From NCBI RefSeq assembly GCF_014654615.1, contig NZ_BNBB01000005.1, positions 186,001 through 250,000 of the forward strand: a DNA stretch of 64,000 bases. Direction: 5' to 3'. Every line of letters starts with the position of its first letter. Position 1 is the stretch's first letter. Under the pieces are notes generated by a model. The model ran no database searches, was not told the DNA's origin, and was given only the letters and a program-made list of their open reading frames with translations. The translations under genes and the position numbers were made by a program. This document shows positions 28,461 through 37,078 of this stretch, in pieces. This DNA is from Streptosporangium violaceochromogenes. GTDB taxonomy: Bacteria; Actinomycetota; Actinomycetes; Streptosporangiales; Streptosporangiaceae.

Positions 28461-28688
28461 TTACCTGCCGAACATGAACGGCGCGACGAGACCGATCAGG
28501 GCAAGCGCCTCGGTCAGAACGAAGCCCAGCAGCATGTTCTGGCGGATGAGCCCGTAGGCCTCGGGCTGGCGGGCGATGGCCTGCACGCCCTGACCGAAGA
28601 TGAGGCCGACGCCGATGCCGGGGCCGAGCGTGGCGATGCCGTAGCCGATGGAACCGAGGGAACCGGTGACCTCAGCGAGGACGCTCAT
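28461..28688 (-). CDS. atpE: ATP synthase Fo subunit c
   Basis: A 75-residue hairpin proteolipid. Helix 1 holds the glycine motif GPGIGVG (22-28), the polar loop is ARQPEA (39-44), and helix 2 carries the proton-binding Glu60 in VLTEALALIG. It forms the rotor ring. The Glu and its surroundings indicate a proton-type ring; no sodium-binding residues are seen. Confidence 0.97.
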   Translation of the reverse strand: MSVLAEVTGSLGSIGYGIATLGPGIGVGLIFGQGVQAIARQPEAYGLIRQNMLLGFVLTEALALIGLVAPFMFGR

Positions 28689-28753
28689 TGTCTTTTCCTT
28701 TACTGGTCGGCCGGTGGAGTTCTCTCCACCGGTCTGGGTACTCGGTGAGTGGT

Positions 28754-29548
28754 TTAGTGGCTGGAGTGGAGCGAGTTACCGATGTACATCGCGGCGAGCA
28801 TCGCGAAGAGGAACGCCTGCAGGAACTGGATGAACATCTCGAAGCCGGTCATGGCGATCGTCATGACGACGCCGATCACGCCCAGAGGGGCACCGAGCGG
28901 CGTGAGCTTCTCGAAGAGGAACCAGAAGCCGACCAGGCTGAAGAACGCCAGGATGATGTGGCCGGCGAACATGTTGGCGAACAGCCGGACCGCGTGCGTG
29001 AAAGGCGCGATGATCATGGTGGACAGGAACTCGATCGGCCCCAGAAGCAGGTAGATCGGCTTGGGCAGCCCCGGAGGGAACATCATGTTCTTGAAGTAGC
29101 CGATCGGCCCCTGGTGCTTGATGCCCAGGTAGAGCTTGAGGAGGTAGACGATGATCGCCAGCGCGATCGGGAAGGCGATGTGCGAGGCGACGGGGAACTG
29201 CAGGACGGGAACGACACCCATCACGTTCCAGACCCAGACCATAAGGAAGAGACTGAGCAGCAGGCCCATCCACCGGTCGGCGTCCTTGCCGAGGAACGGC
29301 CGGGCGACCTGGTCGCGGACGAACATGTAGCCCATCTCACCGATGTTCTGCACACCCCGGGGCACCAGCTTGGGCTTGGCGAAGGCCGACCAGCAGAAGG
29401 CCACGACGATGAGCGTGCTCAGAAGCGCCAGCAGCACCGGCTTCGTGAACCAGTCGACGCCGGGGATGATCGGGGGGGATTCGAAAAGCTCAAGACCCGG
29501 AGGCGTGAACTTGTCCTCCCCGGAAGCGAGGAGCGTCAGCGTGCTCAC
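28754..29548 (-). CDS. atpB: ATP synthase Fo subunit a
   Basis: A 264-residue stator channel protein with five to six membrane segments. The essential Arg is in FTHAVRLFANMFAGHI, and the last helix GFEMFIQFLQAFLFAMLAAMYIG has the conserved Gln. The N-terminus EDKFTPPGLELFESPPIIPG is the normal periplasmic start. It is the first structural gene after the two small assembly-factor genes. Confidence 0.96.
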   Translation of the reverse strand: MSTLTLLASGEDKFTPPGLELFESPPIIPGVDWFTKPVLLALLSTLIVVAFCWSAFAKPKLVPRGVQNIGEMGYMFVRDQVARPFLGKDADRWMGLLLSLFLMVWVWNVMGVVPVLQFPVASHIAFPIALAIIVYLLKLYLGIKHQGPIGYFKNMMFPPGLPKPIYLLLGPIEFLSTMIIAPFTHAVRLFANMFAGHIILAFFSLVGFWFLFEKLTPLGAPLGVIGVVMTIAMTGFEMFIQFLQAFLFAMLAAMYIGNSLHSSH

Positions 29549-29615
29549 GCGGCGTTCCCTTCAGCGTGGTAGTGAATCGAAATGGCTCCGGTGGTGGTCG
29601 CCTCACCGCCGGCGG

Positions 29616-29840
29616 CTAGCGGCCGTACTTCCGGTAGACCAGGTAGATGGCCAGGATGACACCGATGATCAACCCGACCGGTGTGAAAATGATCACACCG
29701 GTCCACTTTGACAGCAACCACCCGGCGCCGCCGTACAGAATCATCCCGGAGAGGATATAGCTGGGGACCGACCAAGCGGCGCTGGCGAAGTCTCGGCCGT
29801 CGTCCTCGGGCCGGATTTTCTTCTCGCTCATCGCGGGCAT
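29616..29840 (-). CDS. AtpZ-like small membrane protein
   Basis: A 74-residue protein with a charged N-terminus (MSEKKIRPEDDGRDFAS) and two membrane segments, VPSYILSGMILYGGAGWLL and FTPVGLIIGVILAIYLVYR, closing with RKYGR. The pattern is that of AtpZ/AtpI-family F1Fo-associated proteins, which help c-ring assembly or ion supply. It sits between atpI and atpB. Two ATGs are possible, 29840 and 29831; the second gives MSEKK and may be the true start. Confidence 0.82.
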   Translation of the reverse strand: MPAMSEKKIRPEDDGRDFASAAWSVPSYILSGMILYGGAGWLLSKWTGVIIFTPVGLIIGVILAIYLVYRKYGR

Positions 29841-29916
29841 GACGATAGCAGCCGTGCCGAGGACTAGTCATATCGGACCGGGTGGCGCCCACGAGGATCT
29901 TAGACCCCATTGCCGT

Positions 29917-30333
29917 TCACCCCGGCCCGGGAGACTCGCCGTTGGGGTCGGCGTAGAGAAGTTTGAGCTTCGAAAACCCCCGCATCTCACCGACCGTCCA
30001 GGCGACGACGCAGGCGACGGCGGTCGCGCCGAACGCCTTGGGCTCGAACACGGTCACGTCCCTGAACGCCTTGAGCATCGCCATGACGACGATGACCTTC
30101 ACCGCGTAGGAGACGACGGCGGCCGTCATCATCACCGCCGGTGAGATGCGGCCGGCGTAGGAGACCACGACGAGGCCGACGGTGAAGAAGGCGCAGACGA
30201 CGAACGTTCCGATCACCGCGCCGAGCGCCCCTTCGCCCGCGGCGAAGAGGGCTGCGACGGCGGCCGCGATCGCCCCCACCAGGACGGTGGGGATCGCGGC
30301 CCCTTTCAAGAGGCGCACGTCGTCGGCCTGCAT
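29917..30333 (-). CDS. atpI: ATP synthase protein I (AtpI)
   Basis: A 138-residue membrane protein with four hydrophobic segments: AAIPTVLVGAIAAAVAALF, AVIGTFVVCAFFTVGLVVV, ISPAVMMTAAVVSYAVKVIVVM and FGATAVACVVAWTVGE. This is the actinobacterial AtpI layout; the family assists c-ring assembly. ATG at 30333 has GTGGAG 5 bases upstream; a GTG at 30339 is in frame. It is the first gene of the atp operon, with a 151-base upstream region separating it from the WecA-like gene. Confidence 0.85.
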   Translation of the reverse strand: MQADDVRLLKGAAIPTVLVGAIAAAVAALFAAGEGALGAVIGTFVVCAFFTVGLVVVSYAGRISPAVMMTAAVVSYAVKVIVVMAMLKAFRDVTVFEPKAFGATAVACVVAWTVGEMRGFSKLKLLYADPNGESPGPG

Positions 30334-30484
30334 CGACACTCCACGTAACTGTTATCAAGCGAGCGATTGCTACCTTACAGGGCCCATCCCACCGAGCCAC
30401 TGCTAGTGAAAGCTATCACAAGCTCATGGAAGTACGCCTTTACCTGCCGTTTCAAGTAAACGATCAAGGTGTTTCACAAGGGCG
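30334..30484 (-). promoter_or_regulatory. Upstream region of the atp operon
   Basis: The space is AT-richer than its surroundings (about 50% GC by eye) and is the only sizeable gap upstream of atpI, so the main atp promoter should lie here. On the plus strand it includes tcaagtaaac at 30452-30461, whose reverse complement recurs inside the palindrome upstream of the exopolysaccharide initiating transferase (46706-46719). No consensus -35/-10 pair stands out. Confidence 0.5.
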
Positions 30485-31777
30485 TCAGCGAGGTGTCTCG
30501 GGGTTGGGGAGGGGCTGACCGGAAGCACTGAGTGACAGATCGGTCAATGCCGACAACACCGCCGTATCATCATCATCAGTGGACGGCCGGGGGCCGGGTG
30601 CCTGCCGGGAAGGCCGCGGGGCCGTCTCACCCTCCGGCAGGGGAGGACGCCCGGCGGCGTGCGCGCCGCCGCCCCGCCGCGCGCGCCAGCGCGGCAACGC
30701 CATGACCACCAGCACCCCGACGGCCAGCAGCACGGTCAGCGGGAACAGCACGAGCGGGACCCCCTCGGCGGCCATCGCCACGACCGCGAAGGCGAACAGG
30801 AACGTCCAGGTGTACATGATCAGGACGGTGCGCCGGTGCGAGTGGCCGATGTCCAGCAGCCGGTGGTGCAGGTGCCCCCGATCGGGGGCGAACGGCGACA
30901 GGCCGTTGGAGGTGCGGCGGACCACCGCCATGACGAGGTCCAGCAGCGGCAAGGTCAGGATGGCGACCGGGACCATCAGCGGGAGCACGACCGGGAAGCG
31001 GTTGATGGTGGTCGAGTCGATCGGCGTGATGGTGATCATCGTGGAGGCCAGGACCATGCCGATCAGCATCGCCCCGGTGTCCCCCATGAAGATCTTCGCC
31101 GGATGGAAGTTGTGCGGCAGGAAGCCCAGGCACACGCCGATGAGCACCGAGGCGATCACCGCCGTGACGTTGATGCTGGTGTTGCCGTAATCCTTGGACA
31201 GGACGATGGAGTAGGTCCACGTGGCCATGGCGGCGATGCCGACGATCCCGGCCGCCAGGCCGTCCAGCCCGTCGACGAAGTTCACGGCGTTGATCATCAC
31301 GACCACCACCATGATCGTCAGCAGGGGTCCGATCGTGGAGTCGAGGATGATGGGGCCGCCCAGCGCGCTGGGCATGGGCAGCCACGGCAGGCTGACGCCG
31401 TAGGCCACCATGACGGCGGCGGCGCCGATCTGCCCGGCCAGCTTGACCAGGGCGCTCATCCCCAGCCAGTCGTCCAGGAAGCCGGTCAGCGTGATCAGGC
31501 CCCCCGCCACGATCAGCGCGATCGCGGTGTTCCCCTCGGCGAAGCCGGTCTCGGCCAGCTTCCCCCCGGCGTACGGCAGGCCGCCGGCGACCAGCAGCCC
31601 GGCGACGAGCCCGCCGTACATGGCCAGGCCCCCCAGCCGGGGGGTGGGAACGGTGTGCACGTCCCGGTCACGGACCTCCGGCATCGCGCCGATGCGGATG
31701 GCGAACACACGGACCAGCGGGACCAGGAGGTAGGTCATCGCCGCCGCGACCAGGGCCATGAGGAGGTATTCGCGCAC
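30485..31777 (-). CDS. WecA/TagO-type undecaprenyl-phosphate sugar-1-phosphate transferase
   Basis: A 430-residue polytopic enzyme of the MraY/WecA family that links a sugar phosphate, usually GlcNAc-1-P, to undecaprenyl phosphate and so starts wall polymer or arabinogalactan-like synthesis. Motifs are TPRLGGLAMYGG, the magnesium motif FLDDWLG, NAVNFVDGLDGLAAG, HPAKIFMGDTGAM and the cytoplasmic DRGHLHHRLLD. About eleven membrane segments are visible. A 70-residue charged C-terminal tail (Pro/Asp-rich) follows. GTG at 31777. It lies upstream of the atp operon on the same strand, as in Streptomyces from memory. It is distinct from the initiating transferase at 45208. Confidence 0.92.
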   Translation of the reverse strand: MREYLLMALVAAAMTYLLVPLVRVFAIRIGAMPEVRDRDVHTVPTPRLGGLAMYGGLVAGLLVAGGLPYAGGKLAETGFAEGNTAIALIVAGGLITLTGFLDDWLGMSALVKLAGQIGAAAVMVAYGVSLPWLPMPSALGGPIILDSTIGPLLTIMVVVVMINAVNFVDGLDGLAAGIVGIAAMATWTYSIVLSKDYGNTSINVTAVIASVLIGVCLGFLPHNFHPAKIFMGDTGAMLIGMVLASTMITITPIDSTTINRFPVVLPLMVPVAILTLPLLDLVMAVVRRTSNGLSPFAPDRGHLHHRLLDIGHSHRRTVLIMYTWTFLFAFAVVAMAAEGVPLVLFPLTVLLAVGVLVVMALPRWRARRGGGAHAAGRPPLPEGETAPRPSRQAPGPRPSTDDDDTAVLSALTDLSLSASGQPLPNPETPR

Positions 31778-31835
31778 GGACCCTAGTTTCGCTGATAGTC
31801 CGGCCGCCTGGGACCGGAAAACGACACAGAACGGC

Positions 31836-33101
31836 TCATAACTCCCTCGGATATATCTGATGTGCCCGCGCCAGCTCCCTCACCCGGCGCCTGACCCGCG
31901 TCACCGCCCCGGGTTCTCGAACGGCCCGCGCGACCAGCGAGGCCACCTCCTTCATCTGCTCGGCTCCCATGCCCTGCGTCGTGACACACGGCGTGCCGAC
32001 CCTGATCCCCGAGGTCACCGCGGATGGTTCCGGGTCATAGGGGATCATGTTGCGGTTGAGCGTGATCCCCGCGGCGGCGCACCGCCGCTCGGCCACCGCG
32101 CCGGAGACCCCCGTCTCCCGCAGGTCCATCAGGGCCAGATGACTGTCCGTACCCCCCGAGACGGGCCGCATGCCCTCGGCGGCCAGCGCGTCGGCCAGTA
32201 CCCGGGCGTTCTCCGCCACCCGGCGGGCGTACTCCCCGAAGGAGGGCCGCAGGGCCTCGCCGAACGCCACCGCCTTGGCCGCCACCACGTGCATGAGCGG
32301 ACCTCCCTGAACGAACGGGAAGACCGCCCGGTCGATCCTGGGCGCCAGCTCCCGCGTGCACATGACGCCGCCGCCCCGGGGACCGCGCAACCCCTTGTGC
32401 GTGGTGAAGGTCACCACGTCCGCGTACGGCACCGCCGACGGCAGGACGCCCCCCGCCATCAGCCCGGCGGTGTGCGCGACGTCGGCGAGCAGCCAGGCCC
32501 CCACCTCGTCGGCGATCCCCCGGAAGGCGGCGAAGTCGATCTCGCGGGGGTAGGACGTGGCACCACAGATGATCATTTTCGGCTGGTGGCGGAGCGCCAG
32601 CTCCCTGACCTCGTCGTAGTCGATCAGCTCGGTGTCCCTGCGCACGCCGTAGGAGACGACGTCGAACCAGCGCCCCGAGAAGTTCAGCCTGGAGCCGTGG
32701 GTGAGGTGCCCGCCGTGCGGCAGCGCCATGGCCAGCACGGTGTCGCCCGGCTGGAGCAGCGCGGCGTAGGCCGCCAGGTTCGCCGTGGCGCCCGAGTAGG
32801 GCTGCACGTTCACGTGCTGGGCGCCGAACAGGCGCCTGGCCCGGTCCACGGCGAGCCGCTCGGCCCGGTCGACGACCTCGCAGCCGGGGTAGTAGCGCCT
32901 TCCGGGATACCCCTCGGCGTACTTGTTGGTGAGCGTCGAGCCGAGAGCGGCGAGCACGGCGGGCGAGGCGAAGTTCTCGCTCGCGATGAGCTGCACGCCG
33001 TCGCCGAGACGGTCGAGCTCGTCCACGAGAACCCGCGCGACCTCCGGATCCCGCCCGCGCAGGAGACCGAAGTCGGGCCCGTAGTACGGCTCAGCGTCCA
33101 T
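31836..33101 (-). CDS. glyA: Serine hydroxymethyltransferase
   Basis: A 421-residue PLP enzyme that interconverts serine and glycine with tetrahydrofolate. It shows IASENFASPAVLAALGS, TNKYAEGYPGRRYYPGCE, the LADVAHTAGL aspartate region and the PLP lysine in TFTTHKGLRGPRGG. Length and motifs are full. It is likely the second glyA-type gene seen near the atp operon in related genomes rather than the main one, but the sequence alone does not settle that. It marks the left edge of the accessory block. Confidence 0.95.
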   Translation of the reverse strand: MDAEPYYGPDFGLLRGRDPEVARVLVDELDRLGDGVQLIASENFASPAVLAALGSTLTNKYAEGYPGRRYYPGCEVVDRAERLAVDRARRLFGAQHVNVQPYSGATANLAAYAALLQPGDTVLAMALPHGGHLTHGSRLNFSGRWFDVVSYGVRRDTELIDYDEVRELALRHQPKMIICGATSYPREIDFAAFRGIADEVGAWLLADVAHTAGLMAGGVLPSAVPYADVVTFTTHKGLRGPRGGGVMCTRELAPRIDRAVFPFVQGGPLMHVVAAKAVAFGEALRPSFGEYARRVAENARVLADALAAEGMRPVSGGTDSHLALMDLRETGVSGAVAERRCAAAGITLNRNMIPYDPEPSAVTSGIRVGTPCVTTQGMGAEQMKEVASLVARAVREPGAVTRVRRRVRELARAHQIYPREL

Positions 33102-33299
33102 GACTCACATCCCGAGGATGACGACTCACCTCACTGTATGCCCGGCTGGTCCGTTTTCCCACGCCGTGGACACGCCTCCCCGGCCGCGATCACCGCGCGG
33201 AACCCGTGCCGCCGCGCCAAGGCGGCGGCACGGGGCGGCGGCATGACGGCGCCTCCCGAAGGGCCCGCGAAAAGGCTCGTCAAAGGACCCGCGAAGATG

Positions 33300-33680
33300 T
33301 CAAGAGAAGGCGTGCGGAGCCCCCGTGTCGACCGGCACCCACCTCGGCGTGTCGGCCGCCTGGTCGCTGATCGAGGTGAGGACCGCCTGCCGGTAGCGGC
33401 CGAGGCGGGTCCGCCACTCGGCCATCTCCTCCACGTAGCGGCCCGAGACGGGGGCGTCCCAGACGTCCTTGCTCCGTGCCAGCTGGTAGGCCTTGTCCAA
33501 GGTGGCGGCCAGCGTGTCCAGCGGGGGCACCACCTGGCGCCACATCAGGACCAGACGCTGGTATTCGGGGTTGAACTCCCACGACACGGCCGCGTCGGGA
33601 GAGGCGAGGGCCGACGACGACGGCGCGGGAGGGGTCTCCCCCGGCTGCAGCGGCTGGGGGGCGGGCGGGTCCACGAACAT
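33300..33680 (-). CDS. Hypothetical protein, partner of the repeat-rich protein
   Basis: A 126-residue protein, MFVDPPAPQPLQPGETPP then a helical body VSWEFNPEYQRLVLMWRQVVPPLDTLAATLDKAYQL and WRTRLGRYRQAVLTSISDQAADT. The helices are amphipathic and Trp/Tyr-rich. There is no signal peptide or membrane segment. It begins 10 bases after the stop of the 515-residue gene, with GAGGAG upstream of ATG 33680, so the pair is an operon. I recognise no family; helix pairs of this size accompany type VII secretion substrates, but there is no WxG motif and no secretion gene nearby. Confidence 0.7.
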   Translation of the reverse strand: MFVDPPAPQPLQPGETPPAPSSSALASPDAAVSWEFNPEYQRLVLMWRQVVPPLDTLAATLDKAYQLARSKDVWDAPVSGRYVEEMAEWRTRLGRYRQAVLTSISDQAADTPRWVPVDTGAPHAFS

Positions 33681-33690
33681 CACAGGCTCC

Positions 33691-35238
33691 TCACTTCGGC
33701 GTCCCGGCCGGCGGCTCCGCGGCCGACGCCCCGCCCGTGGCCGCCCCCGACGTGTACAGGTCGGGATCCACCAGGGCCGCGTCGGCGCCGCCGGTCTCCC
33801 GCGCCCACTGCGAGAGCACCCCCTCACCCGGGTGCGCGCCGTGCGGCCGGACCGGCTGGTCGAGGGCGGGCTCGACGGTGTCGGGGACGGGGAAGGCGGG
33901 TTTGGCCGACGTGAGCGGTTCGTACGGCTCGGCCCGGCCGGAGCCGTCCGGCCGGTCGAGGACGGGCTCGGCGGTGCCGTTCACACCGGCGTCGCCGCCG
34001 GCCGCGGGGTCCTCCAGCAGCGGGATCTCCTCCATGTGCTTCAGCAACTCGCCGACCTCCGCCGCCGTCGGCGCGTCGAGCGGGATCTGCAGCGTTTTCA
34101 CCCCGTCCACGTCCACGATCCGGGGGCCGTTTTCGCCGGGGCGGTCGACGTCGTCGGGGTGGTCCTTGCCCGGGGTGTCCAGAATCTCGATCTTGCCGTC
34201 GCCCCGGGGAGAGCGTTCCTCCCCCTTGGAGCCCACGTCACCCTTGTGATCGCCGCCCTTGTGGTCGGCCGGGGGGCGCCCGCCGTCCTGGTCGCCGCCG
34301 GACCGCCCGGAGTTCCTCTCCCCCTGATCCCGCGCCTCTCGCGTCTCCCGCGCCTCTCCGTGATCCCGCGCCTCCCGCGGAGTCTTCTCATCAGCCTTAG
34401 AGTCCGCATGCCCCTTCGGATCGCCCCTGTCCTCCGAGGACGGACGGCCGCCGCCATCCGAATCCCCACCAGAACCGCCAGAGCCACCAGAGCCGCCGGA
34501 ACGCCCCTCCCGCGGAGTCTTCTCATCAGCCTTGGAACCGACATCGCCCTTCGTATCGACCCCGTGCTCGGAAGGCGGACGGCCGCCGCCATCCGAACCA
34601 CCACCAGAGCCACCAGAACGTCCCTCCCGCGGAGACGTCTCATCGGCCTTGGACCCTCCTTCCGGTTTCCGATCGGGCCGCGCGTCCGACCCGGTGTCGT
34701 GCCCGGAGTCGGGCCGCGAGGGCGACCTCTGGTCGTCCTCGCGCACCCGGTCGGCCGCCTGCCCGCCGTCGGGCCTGACGGCGGGCTTGAGGTCCTCGGC
34801 CCGGGGGGTGCCGGGCTTCGTGCCGGCGTCCTTGGAGGTCTCCCCCTTCGAGGTCTGGGCCTTCGCCTCGCCGCTCTCGGGCGCCTCGGCCCTCTCCCCT
34901 GCCACCTTCGGCCGCTCAGCCTCCGCGGCGGCCTTCGGCCTCTCGGCCTCTCCGGCCGTCTTCGGCTCGCCCGCCCGCTCCCCGGACCGCTCCGGCGACC
35001 CGCCGTCCTGCTTGACCCGCCTCTCCAGGAGCTCCACCCGGGCGGAGACGTCGCGGACCATCGTGTCGCACGCGTCGGCGATCTGCGACGGCCGGTGGAC
35101 GGAATGCGAGGACAGGCCCGCCACGCTCATCAGCCGGGTGACCTGGCCCTCGGTGGCCCGCATCCGCTCCGCCGCCTGCCGCACCTCCGACAGCAGGTCA
35201 CGGACCAGTTTTGGGTCCATTCCGTCTAACTTGCCCAT
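33691..35238 (-). CDS. Repeat-rich, largely disordered hypothetical protein
   Basis: A 515-residue protein. Residues 1-75 are helical (DPKLVRDLLSEVRQAAERMRATEGQVTRLM and SARVELLERRVKQD). Residues 80-355 are low complexity: Glu/Lys/Pro/Gly-rich with four imperfect repeats starting SKADETSPREGRSGG, SKADEKTPREGRSGG, SKADEKTPREARDHG and SKGEERSPRG, spaced 38-57 residues. Residues 360-515 regain order (IEILDTPGK, PRIVDVDGVKTLQIPLDAPTA, PVLDRPDGS). Repeats are also visible in the DNA near 34370, 34505 and 34622. No signal peptide. GGGAG precedes ATG 35238. Possibly a scaffold or type VII-secretion-like surface protein; the function is not known. Confidence 0.72.
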   Translation of the reverse strand: MGKLDGMDPKLVRDLLSEVRQAAERMRATEGQVTRLMSVAGLSSHSVHRPSQIADACDTMVRDVSARVELLERRVKQDGGSPERSGERAGEPKTAGEAERPKAAAEAERPKVAGERAEAPESGEAKAQTSKGETSKDAGTKPGTPRAEDLKPAVRPDGGQAADRVREDDQRSPSRPDSGHDTGSDARPDRKPEGGSKADETSPREGRSGGSGGGSDGGGRPPSEHGVDTKGDVGSKADEKTPREGRSGGSGGSGGSGGDSDGGGRPSSEDRGDPKGHADSKADEKTPREARDHGEARETREARDQGERNSGRSGGDQDGGRPPADHKGGDHKGDVGSKGEERSPRGDGKIEILDTPGKDHPDDVDRPGENGPRIVDVDGVKTLQIPLDAPTAAEVGELLKHMEEIPLLEDPAAGGDAGVNGTAEPVLDRPDGSGRAEPYEPLTSAKPAFPVPDTVEPALDQPVRPHGAHPGEGVLSQWARETGGADAALVDPDLYTSGAATGGASAAEPPAGTPK

Positions 35239-35366
35239 GGGCGTCTCCCGGAAGTGTCGGCCACCTCACGGTACCCGTGAGGCGGCCCCGCGTCACGATG
35301 ATAAGCAGACAGCATGGATCACGGACATATGCCGTGTGGCGCCGTCCGCCCCACAGGCGTGGAAGA

Positions 35367-36251
35367 TCACATCCTGGAATAGACGTGGCGGCGGACGGGA
35401 AGCAGGATCCCGGTGATGCCCTCCAACCGGCCGATCAGGCGCTGCAGATGCCAGGCCGCCTCGGCCCAGCGCGCGCGGGCGACGCTCAGCAACGCGCCGC
35501 CGAGCGGTCTGGCGAGCGTCCGGAGCCGGGCCCTCGCGCCGTAGTGCCTGCGGTAGACCCTGCCCGTCCCCCGCGCCACGTGGCGGGCCCTGCGGCGCGC
35601 CTCCCGGGTGCCCGCCGCGGGGACGGAGGGGTTGTCCTCGTAGACGGTGACGCGCGGGTCGTAGGCGACCGACCAGCCGTCCCGCAGGCCGCGCAGGAGC
35701 AGATCGGTCCCCTCCCCCGACTGCCAGGGCGTCGGGCAGCCGGCCCCGAGCCCCTCGTCGAACCTCCCGACCGCCTTCATGAAGGCCGAGGTGTAGAAGC
35801 ACGTCGCCTCGATCGCCTGGGACCACACGGTGGTGCTGTCGAGAACCGCCGGCTCGGTGCCGAAGGCCAGCTGGGCGGGCTGCCCGTCCGCGTCGAGCAG
35901 CATGCCGGAGACCACCCCGTGGCCGCCGACCGCCTCGCACACCCGCGTGAGGGTGCCGGGGGCGTACCAGGTGTCGTCGTCGGGGAAGCCGACGAGGTCG
36001 TAGTCGCCGAGGGCGGCCACCCCGGCGTTGCGCCCGGCCGACAGGCCGCGCGGCGTGGTCACGCGCCGGATGGGCAGGCGGTCGCGCCAGCGTTCGACGA
36101 CCTCGGCCGTCCCGGTCTCCCCGCTCTGGTCGACGACGATCATCTCGCTGACCGGCGGGCTCTGCTCCAGCACCGAGGCCAGCAGCCGGTCGAGGGTCTC
36201 GGGGCGGCCGATCGTCGTGACCACCAGAGCGACCCGTGGGGTGGGATTCAC
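35367..36251 (-). CDS. Family 2 glycosyltransferase
   Basis: A 294-residue GT-A fold transferase. VALVVTTIGRPETLDRLLASVL opens the nucleotide-binding half; FPDDDTWYAPG carries the DxD-type motif; the GRFDEGLGAGC and WQSGEGTDLLLR region is the acceptor/ED-type part. Substrate not deducible. GTG at 36251 is chosen because it gives a normal GT2 start (NPTPRVALVVTT) and a TACCAT box ends 6 bases upstream, suggesting leaderless expression; the frame is open to 36317. It is the only gene on its own transcript at the left edge of the exopolysaccharide locus and is divergent from the deacetylase gene. Confidence 0.88.
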   Translation of the reverse strand: MNPTPRVALVVTTIGRPETLDRLLASVLEQSPPVSEMIVVDQSGETGTAEVVERWRDRLPIRRVTTPRGLSAGRNAGVAALGDYDLVGFPDDDTWYAPGTLTRVCEAVGGHGVVSGMLLDADGQPAQLAFGTEPAVLDSTTVWSQAIEATCFYTSAFMKAVGRFDEGLGAGCPTPWQSGEGTDLLLRGLRDGWSVAYDPRVTVYEDNPSVPAAGTREARRRARHVARGTGRVYRRHYGARARLRTLARPLGGALLSVARARWAEAAWHLQRLIGRLEGITGILLPVRRHVYSRM

Positions 36252-36300
36252 GCCGATATGGTAGGCCAGCGCCGAGAAAGTGTGATTGGAGCGTCCCAAA

Positions 36301-37068
36301 ATGATTCGCAGGAACACCTCCCCGATGGTGTGGGTCTACCACTCCGTGGCCGAATTCGACAGGGATCCGCTCCGGATCACGGTCTCCCCGGGCAGCTTCC
36401 GCCGCCACATGCGCTGGCTGCGTGACCGGGGCCTGCGCGGGGTCACGATGCGCGAGCTCCGCGCCGCCGAGGCCAGGGGGGAGGCCGCCGGGCTGGTCGG
36501 CCTCACCTTCGACGACGGCTACGCCGACTTCGCCACGACCGTCGTGCCCACCCTGGCGGAGTACGGCTTCACCGCCACGGTGTTCGTCGTGGCCGGCCAC
36601 GTGGGCGGCGACAGCTCGTGGGACCCCGGCGTCCCCCGGGACGTGATGACGGCCGGGCAGCTGCGCGAGGTGGCCGCCGCGGGCATGGAGATCGGCTCGC
36701 ACTCGCTCACCCACCCCCGGCTGCCGGCGGTGGACGGCGACCGGCGGCTGGCCGAGGAGTTCACCACCAGCAAGGCCATGCTGGAGGACATGACGGGCGA
36801 GGCGGTCGACGGGTTCTGCTACCCGTACGGCCAGCACGGCGCCCGCGAGGTGGAGGCGGTCGGCGAGGCCGGGTTCGGCTACGCCTGCGCGCTGTGGCAC
36901 ACCGAGCACGCGGGGCCGCTCGCGCTGCCGCGCATCGAGCCCTTCGACGAGACCGGCCCCATGGGACTGCGGGGCCGGGTGCTCGCGCACCGGATGAACA
37001 AGACCTACCCCAACATCCGGGGCATCCTTAAAGATCGCTTCGGCCTGGATCTCCAGGCTCGCCGCTAA
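36301..37068 (+). CDS. Polysaccharide deacetylase (CE4)
   Basis: A 255-residue NodB-type deacetylase that removes N-acetyl groups from polysaccharides. The metal/catalytic motif is LTFDDGYADF (Asp-Asp), the HxxxH metal pair is SHSLTHPRL, and the C-terminal CYPYGQHG motif is present. No signal peptide or membrane anchor is seen, so it would act in the cytoplasm, perhaps on lipid-linked intermediates, or be exported unconventionally. ATG at 36301 has GGAG upstream; ATG at 36325 (MVWVYHSV) is also possible. It is followed after 10 bases by the tyrosine phosphatase gene. Confidence 0.88.
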   Translation: MIRRNTSPMVWVYHSVAEFDRDPLRITVSPGSFRRHMRWLRDRGLRGVTMRELRAAEARGEAAGLVGLTFDDGYADFATTVVPTLAEYGFTATVFVVAGHVGGDSSWDPGVPRDVMTAGQLREVAAAGMEIGSHSLTHPRLPAVDGDRRLAEEFTTSKAMLEDMTGEAVDGFCYPYGQHGAREVEAVGEAGFGYACALWHTEHAGPLALPRIEPFDETGPMGLRGRVLAHRMNKTYPNIRGILKDRFGLDLQARR

Positions 37069-37078
37069 AATAGACGAG

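Noticed and set aside
33691..35238. WXG100/ESX substrate assignment for the repeat-rich protein
   Set aside because: No W-x-G motif, no YxxxD/E export signal clearly placed, and no EccC/EccD-type gene in the window; left as unknown.
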